Shown here: piece by piece, positions 48,341 to 56,002 of the stretch | Numbering within the stretch: position 1 is the stretch's first letter | Layout: every line of letters starts with the position of its first letter | Source of the DNA: an uncultured Clostridiaceae bacterium | GTDB taxonomy: Bacteria > Bacillota > Clostridia > TANB77 > CAG-508 | Assembly: GCA_947647275.1 (NCBI GenBank) | Contig: CANSJQ010000001.1 | Coordinates: 186,001-250,000 of the forward strand | DNA: 64,000 nucleotides | Direction: 5' to 3' | Position numbers and translations under genes: made by a program | The notes under the pieces: generated by a model | Database searches by the model: none | Told to the model about the DNA's origin: nothing | Seen by the model: the letters and a program-made list of their open reading frames with translations, nothing else

Positions 48341-49978
48341 ATGAAAGGAAAAAAGAAAGAAGTTTACATTCAGCTTACATATGATGGGAAAACAGTAATG
48401 GTTTCATCGGATCAACTTCGGCAAACAATTGAAAAAGCCAAGTTTAAACCTGGAGTGGAAGAAATATGCCTTAGATTTAATGTAGAGAGTGGAGTAATTG
48501 ATATTCCAGTAAGAATTTCTGATATGAGAAAAGCCATTAAACAGGCAGTATTATCTACTAAGTTGATACCAAATTCTTTAAATGAATATTTGGAAGATTT
48601 AACACAGAAATTGGTTATAAAACCTATTATACCAATAGCAAAAAGGGAACATGAACTTGAAAAAGTATGGTTTTACATTTCCCAAAAAGTAAGAAACAAT
48701 GTATTTCTTACAGGAGAAATTGATGTAGGTAAAACTGCAATTGCACATGAAATAGCAAGGCAGATTTCTACCAATGAGTGCCCTAAAGAATTTTACGAAA
48801 AACGAGTACTATTATTAAGACCAGATAAGTTATTAAATATAAAAAGGGATAGAGTTTATGAAAAGACAGTAAGAAAAATAATGAACTTTTTAGTAGAAAA
48901 TAGAAAAAGTATTGTATTATACATCGATAATGCATTTTTTATGATAACAGATGAGCTTTTAATCATGATGTTATATGCATGTATTAAAAGATATAATATT
49001 CCTATGATTGCAACTATAAATTCAGAATATTTTGATAGATACTTCTTAGAAAATAAAAGTATTTCAAAATATTTAAATGAAGTCTATGTTAAAGAGCCTG
49101 AAATGAAAAATATAAAACCAATGATTGAAAATCACTTAAAGCTTTTTGAAAATAGGTATAAAGTTAAATGTACTGAAGAAGCAATTAAATTTGGAATTTA
49201 TACTGCATGTCTTTCAGAATCAACCTCATATGAACCAGGAAATGTAATAAGTATTTTTGAAAAAGCATTTCGTGAGGCTAGGAGAAAAGGAAAGAAAGAA
49301 GTAGATAAACAATGTATATTAAGTTGCTATAACACATATCTTGAAGACTATGAGAATACACCTGAAAAGGAAAAAAGAGCAACAGCGTATCATGAAACAG
49401 GTCATTATATAGTACAAATAAAGAATAGTTATCAAAAAAATGTAAAAATATCATGTGTTTCTATTTTGCCAATGATGTGGTGGGCAGGTGTAACAATCCC
49501 ATATGTCGATCAAAAAGAATATGCAATATATTCTAAAGAATATTTTATAGATGAAATAGCAGTATGCTTAGCAGGTAGAGTAGCTGAAAGAAGAATTATA
49601 GACACAAACTCAACAGGAGCATCAAATGATTTGGAACAGGTAAATGCATATGCAAAAGCAGTTGTAATGAAATGGGGATTTTCAGATAAAGACGGAAACA
49701 GAAATAGAAGTTATAATTATGAAGATTATTTCCTTATGTCTGAAAGTAAAAAAGAATTAATTGACAAAGAAATTCAGGAGTTGGTTGATGCTGGAATGAA
49801 AAGGGCAGAAGACATTATTAATGAAAATGAAGGGCTTCTTAAAGTAATTGCTGAAAGACTTATGGTAGATGAAATTCTTACAGGTGAAGAGCTTGAACAA
49901 ATCTGTAAGGAATATGAAGAAGGTGGTAAGACTGAAGAAGTTGAAAAAACAGCCGAAACACCTAAAGAAATGGAATAA
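48341..49978 (+). CDS. Soluble AAA+ / M41 (FtsH-type) peptidase fusion
   Basis: Start at ATG 48341, eight bases after AAGGAGG. Residues about 105-300 are a ClpA/B D1-like ATPase with Walker A GEIDVGKTA and a Walker B ending YIDNAFF, with Asn where Glu is expected. Residues about 340-490 are an M41 peptidase: zinc motif HETGHYIV, then GRVAERRI and STGASNDLEQVNAYAKAVVM with the third zinc ligand. A Glu-rich tail ends it. FtsH normally has two N-terminal membrane helices; none is seen here. It is probably a cytosolic ATP-dependent protease with altered ATP hydrolysis. Substrate unknown. Confidence 0.85.
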   Translation: MKGKKKEVYIQLTYDGKTVMVSSDQLRQTIEKAKFKPGVEEICLRFNVESGVIDIPVRISDMRKAIKQAVLSTKLIPNSLNEYLEDLTQKLVIKPIIPIAKREHELEKVWFYISQKVRNNVFLTGEIDVGKTAIAHEIARQISTNECPKEFYEKRVLLLRPDKLLNIKRDRVYEKTVRKIMNFLVENRKSIVLYIDNAFFMITDELLIMMLYACIKRYNIPMIATINSEYFDRYFLENKSISKYLNEVYVKEPEMKNIKPMIENHLKLFENRYKVKCTEEAIKFGIYTACLSESTSYEPGNVISIFEKAFREARRKGKKEVDKQCILSCYNTYLEDYENTPEKEKRATAYHETGHYIVQIKNSYQKNVKISCVSILPMMWWAGVTIPYVDQKEYAIYSKEYFIDEIAVCLAGRVAERRIIDTNSTGASNDLEQVNAYAKAVVMKWGFSDKDGNRNRSYNYEDYFLMSESKKELIDKEIQELVDAGMKRAEDIINENEGLLKVIAERLMVDEILTGEELEQICKEYEEGGKTEEVEKTAETPKEME

Positions 49979-49992
49979 TAATTTTTCTTTAA

Positions 49993-50024
49993 AAAGAGGA
50001 TACAGTTAATAATGTATCCTCTTT
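49993..50024 (+). terminator. Terminator of the AAA-M41 gene
   Basis: AAAGAGGATAC pairs with GTATCCTCTTT. Confidence 0.85.
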
Positions 50025-50030
50025 CTCGTG

Positions 50031-50129
50031 GTGACAATGGGACGGAGTTTTTGTCACTAGGGTTTGAGCTTGATTTGAGACTAATTGTTTCTTGAAAGCC
50101 TAGTGACAAAAACTCCGTCCCATTGTCAC
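50031..50129. repeat. Dispersed inverted-repeat element, copy C
   Basis: Arms 50031-50061 and 50099-50129 are perfectly complementary over 31 bases. They share the GACAATGGGACGGAG core with copies A and B. The 37-base centre differs from copy A. Confidence 0.85.
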
Positions 50130-50192
50130 TTGACTAAAAATGAATATAAATATATAATATGCAAAGAATAAAAACAAGGGAGGAAAAAGTAA

Positions 50193-51122
50193 ATGTTAGT
50201 AACAACAAAAGAAATGTTTGAAAAATCAATGAAAGAGAATTTTGCAATAGGTGCATTTAATGTAAATAATATGGAAATAATACAAGGAATTGTAGATGCA
50301 GCAGCTGAAGAAAAATCACCAGTTATTCTTCAAGCTTCATCTAGTGCAATAAAATATGCAAGAATAAATTATTTAATGAAAATGGTAGAGGCCGCAGTGG
50401 AAGAACACCCAGAGGTTCCAGTAGCGCTTCATTTAGACCATGGACCAGATTTTGAAACTTGTAAAATGTGTATTGATAGTGGTTTTACATCAGTTATGTT
50501 TGATGGCTCAAAATATGACTTTGAAGAAAATGTAAGATTAACTAAAGAAGTTGTAGATTATGCACACGCTCACGGAGTAGTAGTAGAAGCAGAACTTGGA
50601 AAATTAGCAGGAATAGAAGATGACGTAAATGTAGAAGCTGAGGATGCAATGTATACAGACCCAGAGCAAGCAAAAGAATTTGTAGAAAGAACTGGTTGTG
50701 ATTCTTTAGCAATAGCAATAGGAACAAGCCATGGTGCATACAAATTTAAAGGAGAAGCAAAATTAAGATTTGACATATTAGCTAAAATAAAAGAATTAAT
50801 ACCAAACACACCAATAGTGTTACATGGAGCATCAACAGTAATACCAGAATTAGTAGAAATGTGCAACAAATATGGTGGAGATATACCAGGAGCAAAAGGT
50901 GTACCAGATGAAATATTGAATGAAGCAAGCAAAAAAGGTGTTTCAAAAATAAATGTAGATACAGACTTAAGGTTAGCAATGACAGCACAAATAAGAAAAG
51001 TATTTTCAGAAGAACCTTCAAGCTTTGACCCAAGAAAATATTTAACTCCTGCAAGAGAAGAAGTAAAAAATACAGTAAAGCATAAAATAAAAGATGTATT
51101 TAGTTCGAGTGGAAAATGTTAG
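50193..51122 (+). CDS. fba: Fructose-1,6-bisphosphate aldolase, class II
   Basis: Class II aldolase uses zinc to cleave fructose-1,6-bisphosphate into two triose phosphates. Motifs: FAIGAFNVNN near the N-terminus, HLDHGPDFETC (zinc His and catalytic Asp), SVMFDGS, VEAELGKLAG, GTSHGAYKF, VLHGAST and INVDTDLR. At 309 residues it is complete. GGAGG precedes the ATG. It stands apart from the gap-gpmI cluster, behind a dispersed repeat, and ends at a strong terminator. Confidence 0.97.
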   Translation: MLVTTKEMFEKSMKENFAIGAFNVNNMEIIQGIVDAAAEEKSPVILQASSSAIKYARINYLMKMVEAAVEEHPEVPVALHLDHGPDFETCKMCIDSGFTSVMFDGSKYDFEENVRLTKEVVDYAHAHGVVVEAELGKLAGIEDDVNVEAEDAMYTDPEQAKEFVERTGCDSLAIAIGTSHGAYKFKGEAKLRFDILAKIKELIPNTPIVLHGASTVIPELVEMCNKYGGDIPGAKGVPDEILNEASKKGVSKINVDTDLRLAMTAQIRKVFSEEPSSFDPRKYLTPAREEVKNTVKHKIKDVFSSSGKC

Positions 51123-51132
51123 AATAGAAGTT

Positions 51133-51193
51133 AGAAGTTGTCGGTTAGATTTTATGGTAATTATCCTAAAATCTAACCGACAACTTCTATTTT
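51133..51193 (+). terminator. 22-bp stem terminator after fba
   Basis: AGAAGTTGTCGGTTAGATTT begins the left arm (51133-51154), which pairs perfectly with 51167-51188, then ATTTTA. Confidence 0.9.
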
Positions 51194-51371
51194 AATGCAT
51201 CCAAACTACAATATTACAAAAAATTATACAAAAGATACTAAAAGCAATAACACATATACCACCAAAAACATTTTTTTCATTTTTAATTTCATAAATAGAA
51301 TAAACAATACTTTCTATTAATATATATATTGAAAATAGTAAAAATAAAATGTGATATACAATATTTAACAT
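51192..51371 (-). CDS. Small membrane protein at the end of the germination operon
   Basis: The 59-residue product starts at ATG 51371, eight bases after AAAAAGG; an ATG three codons earlier overlaps that site. It consists of two hydrophobic helices joined by SIYEIKNEKN. It lies 20 bases after gerAC in the same direction, so it is probably part of the operon. Small hydrophobic proteins sometimes accompany Ger receptors, but I cannot assign a family. Confidence 0.55.
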   Translation of the reverse strand: MLNIVYHILFLLFSIYILIESIVYSIYEIKNEKNVFGGICVIAFSIFCIIFCNIVVWMH

Positions 51372-51391
51372 ATAAACCATCCTTTTTAATT

Positions 51392-52645
51392 TTAGGTTTC
51401 TGTAATTAAGAAACCAGATTTTATATTAACATCAGTATTTACAGTAAAAAAAGAATTTTGATAATTCTCAAGCCAATTAAATTCGTCGAGTTCTTGTTTA
51501 GTTAAAAATTTAGATAAAACGTTTCTTCCAAAACCATTAATATCGGAATTAAAAGTTTTAGCCGTTCTATATAAATAATTTTGCATCTGCAATTTGATAT
51601 ATTCAGAAGCAGAAGAAGAGATTTCTTCTAAAATATTAGAATCTAAATAATTACTTTTATCCTTCATAGAATAAATTCTTCCATCAAATTTACAGTCAAC
51701 TGTAATATAAGGAGTACCATTTACTATATCAACCTTTGATTTTGTATCATTGTTATGATATACATATAAATCTAAGTAATTTTCTTCATCTTGTGGATCT
51801 ACAATAGTAATTAAAAATCCATTAACTTGATTTCTTATAATAGAGAAACAGACTGTTTCAATAGCATTTAGTTCACCAACTAATTTATCTTTTTTAAATA
51901 CTGCTAAACCAATATTTTCAGCACCTCTTTTACCAGAAATACTAGTTTCATTAGATTTAATATTTCCAGCATTTAAAGGGTCCTCAGAAGAATATTCTTC
52001 TAAGTTAGAATCATTAGTTTCAATCATTCCGCCAAGTATTGCATAAGGCTGGCAAGAATTGCAAGTTAGGCCATTGTAAAAGTCTCCAATGGTACTATTT
52101 ACAGTATAGCCAGTATATTTACTAGAATTAGGAAAAATTTCATAATAACTAGTTGGCAGGCTTTCTAAACTTGGTTTTGAATTTTCAATATAATATTTAG
52201 CATCAGTTTTACTAATTACAACATTAGTAGAAGGTCTAATTTGCACATTATTTATTAAAGTATAAATTCTATTTCCAACACCCTCTACTGCAAGTTCTTC
52301 AGAAAAAACAATTAATTTACAGTGCGACAAATTAATTTCTTTTCCTATATAACTATTCATTAAATTAATTGCAGAATTTATAGAACTTGTTTCAACAGTA
52401 TTTATAATAGCTGTATTTTGTTCAGAAGAACCATTTTTAGATATAGAAGAAGGTTTAGCTATTTGAAAACTTATTTTTAAATTATTTTGAGTATCACCTT
52501 TATCAATACCAATAGCAATTACAAATGCCAAATTATCAATACTAAAAGAAATATATGAAGATGAAAAAGCAAGCAATAATAAAAGAATAATTACTGCAAT
52601 AAATATGTTTCTAATTAATTTATTTACTTTAATTATAATAATCAC
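51392..52645 (-). CDS. Ger(x)C-family spore germination protein
   Basis: This subunit of nutrient germinant receptors sits on the spore inner membrane. It matches GerAC: an N-terminal helix, NLAFVIAIGIDKGD, CKLIVFSEELAVEGVG, RPSTNVVISKTDAKYYI and a C-terminal repeat domain. At 417 residues it is full length. It starts at GTG 52645 with only a weak ribosome site. Family members are lipoproteins with a Cys after the first helix; here the segment reads LLLLAFSSSYISFS with no Cys, so lipid anchoring is in doubt. It follows gerAB by 57 bases. Confidence 0.85.
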   Translation of the reverse strand: MIIIIKVNKLIRNIFIAVIILLLLLAFSSSYISFSIDNLAFVIAIGIDKGDTQNNLKISFQIAKPSSISKNGSSEQNTAIINTVETSSINSAINLMNSYIGKEINLSHCKLIVFSEELAVEGVGNRIYTLINNVQIRPSTNVVISKTDAKYYIENSKPSLESLPTSYYEIFPNSSKYTGYTVNSTIGDFYNGLTCNSCQPYAILGGMIETNDSNLEEYSSEDPLNAGNIKSNETSISGKRGAENIGLAVFKKDKLVGELNAIETVCFSIIRNQVNGFLITIVDPQDEENYLDLYVYHNNDTKSKVDIVNGTPYITVDCKFDGRIYSMKDKSNYLDSNILEEISSSASEYIKLQMQNYLYRTAKTFNSDINGFGRNVLSKFLTKQELDEFNWLENYQNSFFTVNTDVNIKSGFLITET

Positions 52646-52702
52646 CCACTTAAAAATATTATATAAATATATTTTCCAGATTAATATTAAATATACTTAT
52701 AT

Positions 52703-53795
52703 TCAGATTTTCCTTTCTTTTCGCCTTTTAACATTAGCAAATATAAGTAACAATAAGCAAAATGTATAACTAAAACCTAATATAATATATTTATAAATAT
52801 TTGCTTCATAATATTTTACATTAGCATAGTTTTTAGGCAATAATGCAATAGCAAGTATCAAAATAGAAAAAGGATAGGCAAGTATTTTTGTATTCTTAAT
52901 ATTAGTAATTTTCTTAAAAATAAGCATTGAAAACCTCACTACTATGCTTAAATAGCAAGCAAAAACTAGCATCCATATTAATAGAAATACAGATTCTAAT
53001 CTTACAAAGAAAGTACCAATTTCAATGTATCTTGCAGCAAAATACAAAGGTAATACTTCATCTTCAGATACAAAAAACGAAAACATAAATAATATTATAG
53101 AAACAGTTAGTATTATATATATAGCAAATATTACAACAGAAGTAATTGCTACTTTTTTAAAATTTTCTGGTTTTTTTAATAAAGGAGGTAAGAAGTATAA
53201 AAAAGCTATACCAGAAAAAGAATAAATATTTCCAATTCCTAAAATAAAAGTATTAACAAATCCATTTCCTAAAATAGGGAAAACCCTACTAAAAGAAAAA
53301 TTTTTCATATTAGAAGTAAAAAGAAAGATAATACTAAATAACATTATAGGTATTATAATTAAATTAGTTTTTAAAGTTGCTGTAAATTCTAATTTACTTG
53401 TAATTGCAATGCAAATAACAAATAATAGAATTACAAAAAATACATCTGTCATAGGGTAATATACTATTTCTATTGCTTCACAAAATTCCCTAAGTAAAAT
53501 ACTAGAACTTATAATAAAATAAGATATAAAAAAAACACCTAATATTTTTTTAAAAATAGGACCCCCTAAATATTCAGAAACATCTAATATATCTGAGCCG
53601 AGGAAAATTTTTAAATAATTTAACTACAACAAATACAACACCTAATAAAACAAGACTTACAAAAACTAAATTTAACAAAATAGAGCATTTAACATTAGAA
53701 AGTAAGTTTCTAGGTACAGATAAAATAGTATGTGTTATAGAAATAGTAAGAATAAGGGCAATAGATTCTTTAGTTCCAATTTTTGAATCACTCAT
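52703..53795 (-). CDS. GerAB-family germinant receptor permease, +1 break at CGG 53600
   Basis: The joined 363-residue protein has about ten membrane helices, the usual GerAB size. The first frame (from ATG 53795, MSDSKIGTKESIALIL) breaks at TTT CCT CGG CTC. Skipping the C (base 53600 on the plus strand) gives KNFP-GSDILDVSEYLGGPI and continues through ILLREFCEAIEIVYYP, the typical GerAB LREFxE segment, to 52703. No GerAA gene is seen upstream. Without the shift only 73 residues would be made. It is the first gene of the germination operon. Confidence 0.85.
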
Positions 53796-53933
53796 AAGAA
53801 AATCCATCCTTTAATGCTAAATTTTTTATTATCATTTACTAAAATAGGAAAATTTATACAGAGCAATTGAAATATTATATAAAATATGTTAAAATATTTA
53901 GTAAAATAAGTAAAAAAGCGCGAGGTGTATAAT

Positions 53934-54206
53934 ATGCATATTGTGGAAAATGAAAGAATAGTTATAATATCAACTTATGATATTATAAACAAAAGAACAG
54001 AAGGAAAGATATATTCAAAAGTGGAAGCAAAAGAAGAAATATTAGTTGCAAAAATTATAGAAAAACCTAAAGGAACAGCTAAACTAAATATATTGAAAGA
54101 GTACAGAGGAAAATCATATATTAAGGAAGATTTTGAAGAATTAAAGCCAGAGTTTATTAGTTATGCTAATATGTGGAATTTACGAGAAAGTAGAGGGGTA
54201 TGTTAA
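53934..54206 (+). CDS. Small protein of unknown function
   Basis: The 90-residue product starts at ATG 53934, six bases after GAGGTG. It is strand-rich at the N-terminus (ERIVIISTYDIIN) and charged; it ends NMWNLRESRGVC. No motif is recognised. It is divergent from gerAB and followed by two hairpins. Confidence 0.55.
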   Translation: MHIVENERIVIISTYDIINKRTEGKIYSKVEAKEEILVAKIIEKPKGTAKLNILKEYRGKSYIKEDFEELKPEFISYANMWNLRESRGVC

Positions 54207-54528
54207 AAGTAACTATTTAAACAATCATGGAATATAAGAAATCGGTGTAGTTTATAACTACGCCGATTTTACTTAATTTAAAAAGAAAAAATCAACCTTT
54301 ACAGTTGATTTTTCAATATTCTCATCTGATTCGACGATTTTACTTAATGGAGCGATTGTCGTAGTTATCTACAACTTTTCTCTCTTAACGATTGATACAA
54401 ATATCAATCAATTTATTAAAGTATATCATACTTTTGGTAAATTGCAATAGAAAAATTAAAAATATTATTTTGCAAAATTTTGTTTTGTTTGCTTGTATTT
54501 TATCAAATAATGTTGTATAGTTATAAGC
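54207..54528 (+). other. Gap with two hairpins before the toxin-like unit
   Basis: AAATCGGTGTAGTT/AACTACGCCGATTTT (54239-54271) is a good terminator for the 53934 gene. AAAAATCAAC/GTTGATTTTT (about 54287-54314) is a second hairpin. Parts of the first (CGATTTTACTTAAT, GTAGTTAT) are repeated imperfectly at 54334-54372. No coding frame is seen. Confidence 0.5.
54494..54521 (+). promoter_or_regulatory. Promoter of the toxin-like mRNA
   Basis: TTGTAT (54494-54499), 16 bases, TATAGT (54516-54521). The predicted transcript start (about 54528) is the first base of the terminal inverted repeat. Confidence 0.5.
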
Positions 54529-54605
54529 AGAAAATGAGAATAAGCAGTGTGAGTGCTACCACTTTACATACACAGTTTTGACTGTGAGAATGGAGGTGGT
54601 GCTAT

Positions 54606-54719
54606 ATGGTAGAACAAGCTATGTTAATGATAATATACTTACTTTTCTACGGTTTAGTAGGAATGACTATTATAGCATTTGCCTTGATTATTGCAATAGT
54701 AGTAATTTTGAGCAAATAA
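54606..54719 (+). CDS. Candidate type I toxin (TxpA/BsrG-like, 37 residues)
   Basis: The 37-residue product (MVEQAMLMIIYLLFYGLVGM, IIAFALIIAIVVILSK) is a single hydrophobic helix with a short charged start and a terminal Lys. It resembles TxpA, BsrG and other holin-like type I toxins that depolarise membranes. GGAGGTGG lies six bases before the ATG and can pair with ACCAC at 54557-54561. The mRNA ends (54529-54539 and 54794-54804) are complementary. A convergent antisense RNA overlaps its 3' end. Confidence 0.55.
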   Translation: MVEQAMLMIIYLLFYGLVGMTIIAFALIIAIVVILSK

Positions 54720-54804
54720 TAAAAGCACCACATATGCTCTGCCAAGCTTTGTGGTGTTTTATCTAGTTTATAGGTAGCACACATTTCTGTGGCTCTCATT
54801 TTCT
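54715..54804 (-). ncRNA. Candidate antisense RNA antitoxin
   Basis: A perfect minus-strand promoter (TTGACA, 17 bases, TATAAT; 54839-54811) predicts a transcript starting at about 54804 with AGAAAATGAGAG. It would run left into the stop codon region of the toxin gene and end at the shared hairpin followed by TTTTATT, about 90 bases long. This 3'-overlapping layout equals RatA/TxpA and SR4/BsrG. Confidence 0.5.
54722..54760. terminator. Shared bidirectional terminator of toxin mRNA and antisense RNA
   Basis: AAAGCACCACA (54722-54732) pairs with TGTGGTGTTTT (54750-54760). A T-run follows in both directions. Confidence 0.75.
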
Positions 54805-54810
54805 ATATTT

Positions 54811-54839
54811 ATTATATAGAATTTTTCTTATTTTGTCAA
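54811..54839 (-). promoter_or_regulatory. Consensus promoter of the antisense RNA
   Basis: On the minus strand TTGACA (54839-54834) and TATAAT (54816-54811) are exactly 17 bases apart. No protein-coding gene starts behind it. Confidence 0.75.
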
Positions 54840-54871
54840 ATGTGATTTTTACGCTTACAATTTAATTCTTA

Positions 54872-55564
54872 TTATCTATCACTTAATGACCAGTCTTGTA
54901 TAACTCTCTTAGCAGTTTCTCCATAATGTCCTTCATTAATTTTATCACCAGTTACTCTAATTTTTTGGAAAAAGCTATGTTGTGTCAATTCATCTTCATT
55001 TACATTTGCTTTCTCTTGCTGTTCAATACGATAAATAGCATAATTTATATATTTTTTAATATCCTTACGTTTATATTTATTATTACCTTTCTGCTGTTCT
55101 GTTAGTAGTTGGGCGATTTGTTCTAGAAGAGCAATATGTTTATTATTGATGCTTTTCATATCTACTAAAAGTTGAGCTCTTTGAAATTCTATTTTATTAT
55201 GTCTTAAAGTATTCTTTATATTGCTTCTTTTTATAAGTCTATATTTAGGTGTTTCTGTTAACTCCAACTCTGATTTTTCTTTGTTCCTTTTAGCATTTTG
55301 TAAATTATCTAGTTTTTCTTCTCTCCTCATAGCTTGTCCTTTTTTTAAATTTTCAATTTCTTCTAGTATAAATTCACTAACTTCTTCACGTTCAAATTCA
55401 TGTTCATCATCTAAGGAAATACCTCCTATGTTCATTCCTCCATAGTTCATATTTCCAATCTTTACTCCTCCAACATTATATCCACCAACATAAAACATAG
55501 TATCATCATCTTCTTTAGCCGTAATCATAGATTTGATTAGTTTTAATCTATCAATATACAACAT
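54872..55564 (-). CDS. Unknown protein with Gly/Asn segment and coiled coil
   Basis: The 230-residue product has a Gly-rich stretch (YVGGYNVGGVKIGNMNYGG, about residues 25-45) that looks like a short beta repeat. A long charged coiled-coil region (60-180) and a C-terminal QSFFQKI-like helix follow. TGGAGG precedes the ATG by ten bases. No family is recognised. It sits just outside the prophage integrase and could be either host or prophage cargo. Confidence 0.6.
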   Translation of the reverse strand: MLYIDRLKLIKSMITAKEDDDTMFYVGGYNVGGVKIGNMNYGGMNIGGISLDDEHEFEREEVSEFILEEIENLKKGQAMRREEKLDNLQNAKRNKEKSELELTETPKYRLIKRSNIKNTLRHNKIEFQRAQLLVDMKSINNKHIALLEQIAQLLTEQQKGNNKYKRKDIKKYINYAIYRIEQQEKANVNEDELTQHSFFQKIRVTGDKINEGHYGETAKRVIQDWSLSDR

Positions 55565-56002
55565 TCTTCATCAACCTCCATTTTAATATTATTTCATTAT
55601 TTAGAGTTCTGCATTTTCAGTATTACTTTACATTATACATTAATTTTACATAAATTACAAATATCTAACTTTGTCTACCCATTTTCTATTGTCTCCAATT
55701 TAAAATTTTCTTTGTAGCACAGGACTTTGACCTTGTCATAAGTCCTAACCCCCTATATGTTATGACATACTATCATAACATGGGGCTCTGCGAGGCAATA
55801 AAATTTTTATAACAAAAAAATACCATCCTTTTCAGAATGATATTTGTATCTATCTGTTCAATTTAGTTCGAACAGATACGTCGTTGGAGCGGGTAGTGAG
55901 TAATGTTTAAAATTCTCGTACCCGCTTTCCTTACAAAATCAATTATATACAAGAAGTCTATAAAATGTCAAATTATATTTTAATGTAATTTTAATGTAAT
56001 TA
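55565..56002 (-). other. Non-coding region at the left prophage edge
   Basis: Three hairpins are visible: CCCC/GGGG with ATGTTATGA/TCATAACAT (55749-55785), TATCTGTTC/GAACAGATA (55851-55878) and AGCGGGTA/TACCCGCT (55888-55926) followed by TTTCC. The attachment site attL should lie here or just inside, but the partner site is outside the window, so it cannot be fixed. No tRNA gene is recognisable. Confidence 0.4.

Noticed and set aside
54578..54766. 62-codon frame over the toxin unit
   Set aside because: It runs across the ribosome site and terminator; the 37-codon frame has the ribosome site and a plausible product.
55888..55926. tRNA-like sequence as prophage attachment site
   Set aside because: Only a single stem (AGCGGGTA/TACCCGCT) is present; no cloverleaf or anticodon arm can be drawn.
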